Of a stretch of DNA of 21,348 nucleotides, positions 1 to 7,009 are shown one piece after another. Under the pieces are notes generated by a model, which saw nothing but the letters and a program-made list of their open reading frames with translations, was not told the DNA's origin and did no database searches. The translations under genes and the position numbers were made by a program. The stretch covers positions 1 to 21,348 of the forward strand of contig DGPR01000020.1 in the NCBI GenBank assembly GCA_002390525.1, read 5' to 3'. Each line of letters opens with the position of its first letter. Position 1 is the first letter of the stretch. The DNA is from Cellvibrionales bacterium UBA4435. Its GTDB lineage: Bacteria > Pseudomonadota > Gammaproteobacteria > Pseudomonadales > Porticoccaceae.

Positions 1-1023
1 CTTAAAAATCTGAACCCAGAATATTTAAGATATTACTATGCATCAAAAATTTCATCAGGAATAGATGATTTAGATTTGAATTTAGAAGATTTTACACAGA
101 GAGTAAATAGCGATTTAATTGGAAAAATAGTTAATATAGCAAGCCGATGTTCTAATTTTATTACTAAGGGAAATGATGGGCTACTTTCAACAAATATAGA
201 AGATCGTGCTCTATGGTCTAAGGTAGTTGCTGAGTCTGAGCCAATTGCAAGCTATTATGAAAAACGCGAGTATGGTAAGGCTATAAGATTAATAATGGCT
301 CAAGCAGATATTATAAATGAGTATATAGCTAAAAAAGAACCATGGCTTCTTGCCAAAGATCCTAATAATGAACAATTAGTATTAGATATTTGCTCCCTAG
401 CAATCAATATATTCAGAGTATTGATGGTGTATTTAAAGCCCATACTTCCGGAAATGGCAACGGCTACTGAAAGTTTCTTAAATGAAAAGATAGACTGGAG
501 CAGCCTATCAAGCCCACTGTTGGGTCATAAAATTAATAAATTTAAGCCTTTGATGCAGAGAGTCGATCAAAGTCAGATAAAATCAATGATTGAGAATAAT
601 AACCAAGCTATTACAACCCATGATAATAAGAAGAAAAAGGTGTCAAAAAATATGGATTCAAAAACTACGGAAGAGGTTTCCACTTTGGAACCTATTATCG
701 ATGAAATACAGTTTGATGATTTTATGAATATTGATCTTAGAGTAGGATTAATTACTAAAGCAGAGTATGTTGACGGGGCTGATAAGCTACTTAGTCTAGT
801 CATTGATATTGGTATTGAAACAAGGCAAATTTTATCAGGGATACGGTCTTTTCATGAGCCACAAAATCTCGTGGGAAAAATGACAGTTATTGTTGCAAAT
901 CTTGCTCCAAGGAAAATGCGCTTTGGTGTATCTGAAGGGATGGTCATAGCTGCTGGTGATGACGATGGAATCTATCTAATTTCTCCTGATAGTGGCGCAA
1001 AACCAGGACAAAGAATCACTTAA
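1..1023 (+). CDS. metG: Methionyl-tRNA synthetase, C-terminal 340 residues (5' partial)
   Basis: Charges tRNA-Met with methionine in the cytoplasm. The frame is open from base 1, so the gene enters from the left and the catalytic HIGH and KMSKS regions lie outside the window. The first residues (LRYYYASKISSGIDDLDLN, with LRYYY and IDDIDLN as the E. coli-like landmarks) match the start of the anticodon-binding helical domain. A low-complexity lysine-rich linker around residues 200-215 leads to a C-terminal Trbp111/EMAP-type OB fold of about 105 residues (FMNIDLRVG, NLAPRKMRFGVSEGM, SPDSGAKPG), the dimerising tRNA-binding domain of long MetG forms. A TTG at base 76 could be mistaken for a start, but homology continues upstream of it. 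metG next to rnf genes is, as I recall, also the Pseudomonas arrangement. Identification is secure. Confidence 0.97.
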   Translation, partial: LKNLNPEYLRYYYASKISSGIDDLDLNLEDFTQRVNSDLIGKIVNIASRCSNFITKGNDGLLSTNIEDRALWSKVVAESEPIASYYEKREYGKAIRLIMAQADIINEYIAKKEPWLLAKDPNNEQLVLDICSLAINIFRVLMVYLKPILPEMATATESFLNEKIDWSSLSSPLLGHKINKFKPLMQRVDQSQIKSMIENNNQAITTHDNKKKKVSKNMDSKTTEEVSTLEPIIDEIQFDDFMNIDLRVGLITKAEYVDGADKLLSLVIDIGIETRQILSGIRSFHEPQNLVGKMTVIVANLAPRKMRFGVSEGMVIAAGDDDGIYLISPDSGAKPGQRIT

Positions 1024-1113
1024 GTTGTTGATTTATATACAAAGCCAGTAGGCTTAAAAATTTCGACCAACAAGGCACTAAAACTTCAACTTGCAATCTG
1101 TTGAGATGAAAAC

Positions 1114-1689
1114 ATGCAGGAATTTGCTGTCATCCTAATCAGCGCTATATTTGTAAACAATATTATTCTAGTTCAATGCATAGGACTCTGCCCTTTTGTG
1201 GGCTCATCAAATAAAATTGAAATAGCAATCAGTGTAGCTGGATCTACCACAATTGTTTTAACAATATCTGCGATATTGAGCTTCCTAATTGATAGATGGA
1301 TACTGACACCATTAAATATTGAATATTTTAAGGCTATTTTTTTTATTTTTGTAATTGTAGTAATAGTTCAACTAATAAAGATGTATGTGGAAAAAAATAA
1401 ACCCCTATTGCATCGAAGTATAGGGACTTTTTTACCATTGATCACTACTAATTCCGCTGTACTTGGTGTGGCCCTTCAAAATATTACGGAAGAGCACACC
1501 TTATTGGAAACATTTCTTTATAGTTTTGGTATATCTATAGGTTTTTCTCTAGTGCTAATATCATTTTCAGCCATGCGTGAAAGAATAACTTGTGCTGATG
1601 TGCCGAAGCCATTTATAGGCTCCTCTATTACACTAATTACAGCTGGATTAACGTCATTAGCATTCATGGGTTTTATTGGATTAATTTAG
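1114..1689 (+). CDS. rsxA: Electron transport complex subunit RsxA/RnfA, one cluster cysteine replaced
   Basis: Six-helix inner-membrane subunit of the Rsx/Rnf complex, paired with RsxE. The 191 residues match the family length and align throughout with E. coli RsxA ([34 protein letters not shown]). In Rnf and Na+-NQR structures RnfA and RnfE hold a [2Fe-2S] cluster inside the membrane through two cysteines each. Here the first is present (Cys26 in GLCPF), but the second, in the motif TTNC, is Ser114 (codon TCC at 1453-1455). An additional Cys22 sits one helical turn before Cys26, where E. coli has Phe, and another cysteine is at 160. It is the first gene of a five-gene operon, 90 bases after metG and 2 bases before rsxB. 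No strong ribosome site is visible. Family assignment is certain; activity of the cluster site is doubtful. Confidence 0.95.
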   Translation: MQEFAVILISAIFVNNIILVQCIGLCPFVGSSNKIEIAISVAGSTTIVLTISAILSFLIDRWILTPLNIEYFKAIFFIFVIVVIVQLIKMYVEKNKPLLHRSIGTFLPLITTNSAVLGVALQNITEEHTLLETFLYSFGISIGFSLVLISFSAMRERITCADVPKPFIGSSITLITAGLTSLAFMGFIGLI

Positions 1690-1691
1690 AT

Positions 1692-2654
1692 ATGGAAATA
1701 TACGACATCATAATCCAAAAATCCTTTTATTCTGCCTTAATGGTGTTCGTCAGTTTTTGTATTTTTTCTGGTATGTTGCTTAGCTATGCATCCATCAAAT
1801 TTAAGGTAGAGATTATTTCGGCTGTCGAGAAAATTGACGGTCTTTTGCCACAAACACAGTGCGGTCAATGTGGCTACCCGGGCTGTAGACCCTATGCCGA
1901 GGCAATCGCTGTTGGAGATGCAATAAATAAGTGCCCGCCTGGTGGCCAAATTACAATTAACGCCCTCGCAAGTTTTTTAGATATGAGTCCGCCTAGCCTG
2001 GATAATCAATATGGTTTTTCGACAGACATAAAAACTGTTGCCCTTATTCGCGAAGATGAGTGTATCGGTTGCACTAAGTGCATACAAGCATGTCCAGTAG
2101 ATGCAATTCTCGGTGCAGCAAAACAAATGCATACAGTAATCAAGAAAGAATGTACTGGTTGTGATCTTTGTATTGATCCATGCCCTGTCGACTGTATAGA
2201 TATGGTATCAGTAGAAAAGAATTTATCCGGCTATAAGTGGGATCAGCCACAATCAATAATTAACTCCGATAGAGCAAGGGATCGATTTGTATATCAGATA
2301 GAAAGAAAAGATAAAGAACTAGCCTCCAAAAGTGTTATTCGTAATAGGCGTCTAGCTTCCTCAAAAAACGACAAAATGACCAGTACAACTAATAATCTAT
2401 TAAAAGAGGCTATGAAACAGATTGAAGCTAAAAAATCTACTCCAGAGGCCGATCATGCCAGATTTTTAAGGCGTGTTGCTAGAGCAAAAGATCAACTTCA
2501 TACTGCTGAAAAAAAACTTAAAGAATTGAAGGTTTTAACTAATGACGATAAATATAAACGAGCTGTTGCATCTGTTGAGAGTGCCCGAATTCGTCTTGCA
2601 GCAGCCCAGTCTAGTGACTTATCTAAACTTAAGCTAAATGAGCACATAATATGA
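1692..2654 (+). CDS. rsxB: Electron transport complex subunit RsxB/RnfB with long C-terminal tail
   Basis: Ferredoxin-like subunit that passes electrons on the cytoplasmic side of the Rnf complex. Residues 12-32 form a membrane anchor. An Fe-S domain follows with Cys57, Cys60, Cys65 and Cys81 (CGQCGYPGC), then two 4Fe-4S ferredoxin motifs: Cys124/127/130/134 and Cys154/157/160/164. All 12 ligands are intact. The E. coli protein ends soon after the YKWD-like segment (about residue 198 here), but this one runs to 320. The extra 120 residues are rich in Lys, Arg, Ala and Glu with strong helical, coiled-coil character. They resemble the charged tails I know from RsxC C-termini and some long RnfB proteins, though that is judgement by eye. 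The gene overlaps rsxD by four bases (ATGA), so rsxC is not in its usual place. Confidence 0.95.
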   Translation: MEIYDIIIQKSFYSALMVFVSFCIFSGMLLSYASIKFKVEIISAVEKIDGLLPQTQCGQCGYPGCRPYAEAIAVGDAINKCPPGGQITINALASFLDMSPPSLDNQYGFSTDIKTVALIREDECIGCTKCIQACPVDAILGAAKQMHTVIKKECTGCDLCIDPCPVDCIDMVSVEKNLSGYKWDQPQSIINSDRARDRFVYQIERKDKELASKSVIRNRRLASSKNDKMTSTTNNLLKEAMKQIEAKKSTPEADHARFLRRVARAKDQLHTAEKKLKELKVLTNDDKYKRAVASVESARIRLAAAQSSDLSKLKLNEHII

Positions 2655-3694
2655 CTTTAACCACCTCATTGGAATCAGAGACCGAATATAACAAGATTCC
2701 AATTACAAATTTAATATTCATTGCGATAATTCCTGGGATATTTACGCTTATATTATTTTTTGGTTGGGGCTCTCTTTTAAACATCGCTATATCGTCTTTA
2801 ACAGCCCTAATCCTTGAAGCTCTTATACTTAAACTTCGTAAGCGCATGGTTATTTCTCATCTTAAAGATCATAGCGTGCTACTTACAGCCGTTCTGCTAG
2901 CAATATCTCTTCCCCCATTGACTCCTTGGTGGATACCTGTGATTGGAATTTTTTTTAGTGTTGTTATAGCAAAAAACCTTTATGGGGTTCATGGTTATCA
3001 TCCGTTTAATCCGGCGATGGTTGGTTATGCAGTCTTGCTTATATCTTTTCCGACTCAAATGACTGCATGGCCAGCACCAATCAGCATGGATTTTACAGGT
3101 ATTGAAGCACCTGATTTGTGGCAATCCATAAAAATTGTTTTCCCTTTTTTTAATTTAGATGCTGCAAATACACTCAACCAAGTGGATGCCTACACGGCTG
3201 CAACACCACTTGATGTTTTTAGGCAAAATTCGAGTCTCATGATTGACCGACTCTATAGCGATCAGCTGTATTTTACGAAAGGGATATTGGCAGGTTATGG
3301 CTGGGAGTGGATAAATATATGCTTTTTTCTAGGTGGTTGCTTATTGCTATATAAAAAAATACTCACATGGCATATTCCATTCGGAATACTTGGGTCCCTA
3401 ATAATACTGTCATCTGTTTTCTATGATAGTGGAAGCTCATTAAGTCTTGGTTCACCAATATTCCATCTATTTAGCGGCGCCACAATGCTTGGGGCTTTCT
3501 TCATAGCATCAGATCCAATTACATCTCCAAATAGTTACAGGGGTAAGCTCTTGTATGGCACACTAATAGGTATTTTAATTTTTATAATTCGAAGCTGGGG
3601 AGGTTACCCTGATGCGATAGCTTTTGCAGTTTTAATAATGAATTTCTTTTCACCATTAATAGATAAATTAACAAGAATCAAAGAACATGAATAA
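2651..3694 (+). CDS. rsxD: Electron transport complex subunit RsxD/RnfD (flavinylated membrane subunit)
   Basis: Polytopic inner-membrane subunit that binds FMN covalently; 347 residues, close to the family norm. Several hydrophobic helices are visible (about 20-60, 75-110, 225-250, 255-275, 300-345). The conserved segment [16 protein letters not shown] (about 113-128) and [18 protein letters not shown] near residue 290 are RnfD/NqrB signatures. The flavinylation motif [10 protein letters not shown] is intact and places the FMN-accepting threonine at Thr185, almost the same number as in characterised RnfD proteins. Flavinylation needs an ApbE transferase, which is not encoded in the window. 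The ATG overlaps the rsxB stop, so translation is probably coupled. The protein shows no sign of decay. Confidence 0.95.
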   Translation: MTLTTSLESETEYNKIPITNLIFIAIIPGIFTLILFFGWGSLLNIAISSLTALILEALILKLRKRMVISHLKDHSVLLTAVLLAISLPPLTPWWIPVIGIFFSVVIAKNLYGVHGYHPFNPAMVGYAVLLISFPTQMTAWPAPISMDFTGIEAPDLWQSIKIVFPFFNLDAANTLNQVDAYTAATPLDVFRQNSSLMIDRLYSDQLYFTKGILAGYGWEWINICFFLGGCLLLYKKILTWHIPFGILGSLIILSSVFYDSGSSLSLGSPIFHLFSGATMLGAFFIASDPITSPNSYRGKLLYGTLIGILIFIIRSWGGYPDAIAFAVLIMNFFSPLIDKLTRIKEHE

Positions 3695-3711
3695 TAAAAA
3701 AGATGTGATCA

Positions 3712-4380
3712 ATGTTTAGTGGTTCGGTGTGGAAGAATATCGCTGTTTTAGGTATTGTAGCCTTAATATCAGGGATCACAGTGTTCACAGTACATGCAAT
3801 AACTAAAGGCTATATTATTAAGTCCGAAAGCAGGTATGCTAAGCGGTTTCTTTTTCAAGTTGCACCAAACGCAAATTATACTAATGATATATTGACAGAT
3901 ACAATTAATATTCCTAAAAAGTATTTTTCTATGTTAGGAATTGAAAGCGGAGAGATTCACCTAGTAAAGATAAATGGCAAGCTAATTAGTATTATAGTTC
4001 CTTCAATAGCGTATGACGGCTATAACGGAAAAATTAAGATTTTAGTCGGTATTAATCTTGATGGTAGCATTGTTTCTGTAAGAGTGGTTTCTCATAAAGA
4101 AACCCAGGAGCTTGGTGACAAAATGGAGGTGGTTAAGAGCGACTGGATTCTAAATTTCAACAAAAAATCTTTAAACAATCTAGAACCCAAGTCATGGAAA
4201 GTTAAAAAATATGGTGGATATTTTGATCAATTTACTGGAGCGACCATTACACCTAGCGCGATAATTAAACAGGTTCATGAAACACTGAAGTACTATGAAA
4301 TGGATAAATCAAGGATTATAAAGGAGCTCGATGTATTTAATGAAATTAAGGTAAGTAACAATTTTGAAGGCGGTAATTGA
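3712..4380 (+). CDS. rsxG: Electron transport complex subunit RsxG/RnfG (covalent FMN protein)
   Basis: Single-span subunit with a periplasmic FMN-binding domain. Residues 8-30 form the membrane anchor. The rest matches RnfG: GKIKILVGINLDG, SHKETQELGDKME (E. coli has HHETPGLGDKIE), and the flavinylation motif DQFTGATITPSA with Thr178 as the predicted FMN-accepting residue. The protein has 222 residues, slightly longer than E. coli RsxG because of a C-terminal extension. It starts 17 bases after rsxD with no clear ribosome site and ends in TGATG with rsxE. In Rnf structures this FMN takes electrons from the RnfA/RnfE [2Fe-2S] cluster, so the altered cysteines in those two partners bear directly on how this subunit is reduced. 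Confidence 0.95.
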   Translation: MFSGSVWKNIAVLGIVALISGITVFTVHAITKGYIIKSESRYAKRFLFQVAPNANYTNDILTDTINIPKKYFSMLGIESGEIHLVKINGKLISIIVPSIAYDGYNGKIKILVGINLDGSIVSVRVVSHKETQELGDKMEVVKSDWILNFNKKSLNNLEPKSWKVKKYGGYFDQFTGATITPSAIIKQVHETLKYYEMDKSRIIKELDVFNEIKVSNNFEGGN

Positions 4381-5093
4381 TGTATATTCGCTCCTATAAA
4401 AGTATTTTAAATAATGGGATATGGGAGGAAAATCAGGGGCTTATTCTTTTTTTAGGGTTATGTCCGTTGATTGCAGTCTCCAACAGTGTAGTAAAAGCTT
4501 TAGGACTTAGTATAGCTACGATGTTTGTTCTATTATTCTCAAATATAACTATCTCGTTAATAAAAAAACGTGTTTCGGGCATACTAAAAATCCCAATATT
4601 TATAATTATAATCGCTACATTTACAACTATTATTGAACTATTCATGAAAGTCTTCATGTATGAACTTTATATATTGTTAGGTATATTTATCCCCTTGATA
4701 ATTGTTAATGGATTAATCTTAAATAGAGCTGAAATATTTGCATGCAAAAATAGTGTAGTTAAATCTGCTTTTGATGGTTTGATTTTTGGTATGGGTTTTT
4801 CTGCCGTTCTTATTACTTTAAGTGCAGTAAGAGAAATCCTAAGTGTCGGTAAAATTTTTATAAATATGGATCTATTGTTTGGGTCAGCCGCAGTCGATTG
4901 GAGTATAACTATTTTCAGTGAGGGATATAGTTTTTTATTATTTATGCTTCCTCCTGGAGCATTTATTCTTTTAGGATTCCTCATAGCACTAAAAAATTTA
5001 ATTGACGGTAAAGTTAATACTCTAAGTGGTAATGAAAGATCTTCTTTAAAAAAAGAAACAAAAAGGGTAAGGACTACAGGGCCTGTGGCCTAA
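4380..5093 (+). CDS. rsxE: Electron transport complex subunit RsxE/RnfE, one cluster cysteine replaced
   Basis: Inner-membrane partner of RsxA; 237 residues with six hydrophobic helices, aligning with E. coli RsxE (GLCPLIAV, GIFIPLI, RAEIFA, SAVREIL, FLLFMLPPGAFILLG). I start it at the ATG at 4380, which shares a base with the rsxG stop (TGATG); a TTG one codon earlier is possible. The first ligand of the intramembrane [2Fe-2S] cluster is kept (Cys28 in GLCPL). The second, in the motif TNC followed by a few residues and GRAE, is Gly111 in IVNG (codon GGA at 4710-4712). The only other cysteine is Cys122. The same ligand position is also lost in RsxA, so the four-cysteine site keeps only two ligands. 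The C-terminal 25 residues are polar and basic. Last gene of the operon; no convincing terminator follows. Confidence 0.94.
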   Translation: MYIRSYKSILNNGIWEENQGLILFLGLCPLIAVSNSVVKALGLSIATMFVLLFSNITISLIKKRVSGILKIPIFIIIIATFTTIIELFMKVFMYELYILLGIFIPLIIVNGLILNRAEIFACKNSVVKSAFDGLIFGMGFSAVLITLSAVREILSVGKIFINMDLLFGSAAVDWSITIFSEGYSFLLFMLPPGAFILLGFLIALKNLIDGKVNTLSGNERSSLKKETKRVRTTGPVA

Positions 5094-5183
5094 CCTAATA
5101 TTGGCTATAGTTATTGCTAAAGATTAGCTGTCGCGAAACAAAGCATATAAGCGAAAATCCTTTCTCCAGCCAAACCATAGGCG

Positions 5184-5189
5184 TATACT
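5184..5189 (+). promoter_or_regulatory. Possible -10 box for deaD
   Basis: The 155-base gap between rsxE and deaD holds a TATACT hexamer (5 of 6 to the sigma-70 -10 consensus). The matching -35 region is poor (TTTCTC at 17 bases). Transcription from here would leave a leader of about 50 bases before the deaD ATG. A short perfect palindrome, GCTAA-AGA-TTAGC, lies earlier in the gap but has no T-run, so it is not a terminator. This is a weak call. Confidence 0.25.
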
Positions 5190-5248
5190 TGCGTTTTTTA
5201 ACAAACTCGGCTTTTTAGTCGTGAATCTAAGTAACTCGGACCTCACTT

Positions 5249-6982
5249 ATGCTACCCCCCGATTTCGAATCACTGGGAATTATTGAATCAGTACTCAAGG
5301 CTATCAAGCAATTAGGTTATGAGCAGCCATCTCCCATACAAGCGCAAAGTATTCCTATATTGTTAGGTGGAGAAAATTTACTTGGTGTGGCTCAAACAGG
5401 TACAGGCAAAACTGGTGCTTTTGCAATGCCATTACTTAGTCGTCTTAATAAGGTACAAAAAGATCCCCAGATACTAGTTCTTACGCCAACTCGTGAACTT
5501 GCTATTCAAGTTGCAGAAGCATTTCAAACCTATGCAAGAAATATTAATAAATTTCAAGTCATACCAATATATGGTGGGCAGGATATAAGTATACAGTTAC
5601 GCGGGCTTAGAAGAGGAGCGCAGGTTGTTGTAGGCACCCCTGGTAGAATCCTTGACCACATCAAACGCCGAAGCTTGGTCTTAAATAAACTTAATGCCCT
5701 AGTTTTGGATGAGGCTGATGAAATGCTTCGAATGGGATTTATTGATGATGTTGAAACTATTCTTGCAGAGACGCCACCCGAATGTCAAAGAGCTTTATTT
5801 TCAGCAACGATGCCACCAACTATACGTAGAGTTGTAAAAAAATATCTAGGAGATGCTAAAGAGGTAAGCATAGCCTCAAAAACAAAAACTGTTGAACGAA
5901 TTATACAATTTTATCTAATTGTCAAAGGCCATCAAAAAATGGAGGCATTAACACGTATTTTAGAGGTAGAAAAATTTGATGGAATGCTAATATTTGTTCG
6001 AACAAAATCTGCTACGTCAGAAGTTGCAGAAAAACTTGAGGCTAGAGGTTTCTCGGCATCTGCTCTTAACGGCGATCTAAGTCAAACTATACGGGAACGT
6101 ACAATAAATAGGTTGAAAAAAGGGCAAATTGATATTGTGGTTGCAACTGATGTTGCTGCCAGAGGGCTTGATGTTGAGCGCATCAGTCACGTGATAAACT
6201 ATGACATTCCTTATGATAACGAAGCTTATGTCCATAGAATTGGCCGTACTGGCAGAGCCGGGAGAGATGGTAAAGCTATTTTATTCGTTGCGCCCAAGGA
6301 AAATCGTCTATTACATTCAATCGAGAAATCAACAAAACAAAAAATTACTATGATGACTCTTCCAACCGGAGATCAAGTAAGCGGTCAACGCATTCAGCAA
6401 TTTGAAGACCGTATACTACAAAGTATTGAGACTAAGGATCTTGAGCGCTTCAAAGAGCTTCTTCATAAATTATGTGAAAATAATAATTTATCAATATCTG
6501 ACGTAGCAGCCGGGTTAGCAGCACAAGTGCAACAAGATCGGCCTCTTTTTCCTAATATGCCTTCGATTGATACTAGATTTAACGAGAGAAAAATACACGA
6601 AAAATCTACAAATTCTAGCTCTGGAAAATCTAAAAGAAGATCTAGTGCATCCAAAAAAAATAGCTCAGGTGATTCACTTAATATGGTTACCTACAGGATG
6701 GAAGCTGGCAAAAATGATGGAGTCATGCCAAAAGATATTGTTGGCGCTATTGCAAGTGAATCAGGGATCGATGGTAAGAATATTGGCCGTATCATGCTAT
6801 ATGATGACTTCAGTACAGTTGACCTACCAGAGGGTATGCCAAACGATATATTTCAACACTTGAAACATAAAGTAAGAGTCAAGCAGCGCCCAATGAAACT
6901 TAGTGTTCTAAATAAAAATGATCAATTCGAAGAAAAAAAGAAAAAAAACAAATCATTCAGTGAAAAAAAACATACTAAATAA
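5249..6982 (+). CDS. deaD: DEAD-box RNA helicase DeaD/CsdA
   Basis: ATP-dependent RNA helicase linked in enterobacteria to ribosome assembly and mRNA turnover in the cold. Its 577 residues carry all helicase motifs: Q motif GYEQPSPIQ (23-31), Walker A AQTGTGKT (48-55), PTRELA (80-85), DEAD (154-157), SAT (185-187), ATDVAARGLD (299-308) and HRIGRTGRAGR (329-339). A dimerisation segment follows, then an RRM-like RNA-binding domain from about 479 to 545 (VTYRMEAGKNDGV, IGRIMLYDDFSTVDLP), typical of DeaD rather than SrmB or RhlE. The tail after 550 is lysine-rich. ATG 5249 is the first possible start after an in-frame stop, and it opens directly into family sequence. The last codons lie inside an inverted repeat shared with the convergent protease gene. 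Confidence 0.96.
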   Translation: MLPPDFESLGIIESVLKAIKQLGYEQPSPIQAQSIPILLGGENLLGVAQTGTGKTGAFAMPLLSRLNKVQKDPQILVLTPTRELAIQVAEAFQTYARNINKFQVIPIYGGQDISIQLRGLRRGAQVVVGTPGRILDHIKRRSLVLNKLNALVLDEADEMLRMGFIDDVETILAETPPECQRALFSATMPPTIRRVVKKYLGDAKEVSIASKTKTVERIIQFYLIVKGHQKMEALTRILEVEKFDGMLIFVRTKSATSEVAEKLEARGFSASALNGDLSQTIRERTINRLKKGQIDIVVATDVAARGLDVERISHVINYDIPYDNEAYVHRIGRTGRAGRDGKAILFVAPKENRLLHSIEKSTKQKITMMTLPTGDQVSGQRIQQFEDRILQSIETKDLERFKELLHKLCENNNLSISDVAAGLAAQVQQDRPLFPNMPSIDTRFNERKIHEKSTNSSSGKSKRRSSASKKNSSGDSLNMVTYRMEAGKNDGVMPKDIVGAIASESGIDGKNIGRIMLYDDFSTVDLPEGMPNDIFQHLKHKVRVKQRPMKLSVLNKNDQFEEKKKKNKSFSEKKHTK

Positions 6983-7009
6983 CTGGATTTATTAAAGTTA
7001 TTTAGTATG
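6963..7009 (-). terminator. Inverted repeat acting as terminator and encoding both convergent gene ends
   Basis: Bases 6971-6984 (CATACTAAATAACT) and 6996-7009 (AGTTATTTAGTATG) are perfect reverse complements, 14 bp each, around an 11-base loop. Read on the minus strand, the stem is followed by eight Ts (6970-6963), so it has the form of a rho-independent terminator for the M16 protease gene. The plus strand has no T-run after the stem, so it should not terminate deaD in the same way. The stem is AT-rich and may be weak. The stop codons of both convergent genes, and the last three codons of each (His-Thr-Lys), lie within the two arms. Confidence 0.7.

Noticed and set aside
76..1023. metG starting at TTG 76
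   Set aside because: MetG-like sequence continues in frame to base 1, so the gene is truncated by the window and does not start here.
1042..1055. AAGCC-AGTA-GGCTT hairpin between metG and rsxA as a terminator
   Set aside because: The stem is only five base pairs and no T-run follows on either strand.
2651..2654. Remnant of rsxC between rsxB and rsxD
   Set aside because: The two genes overlap by four bases, so no sequence remains in which a remnant could lie.
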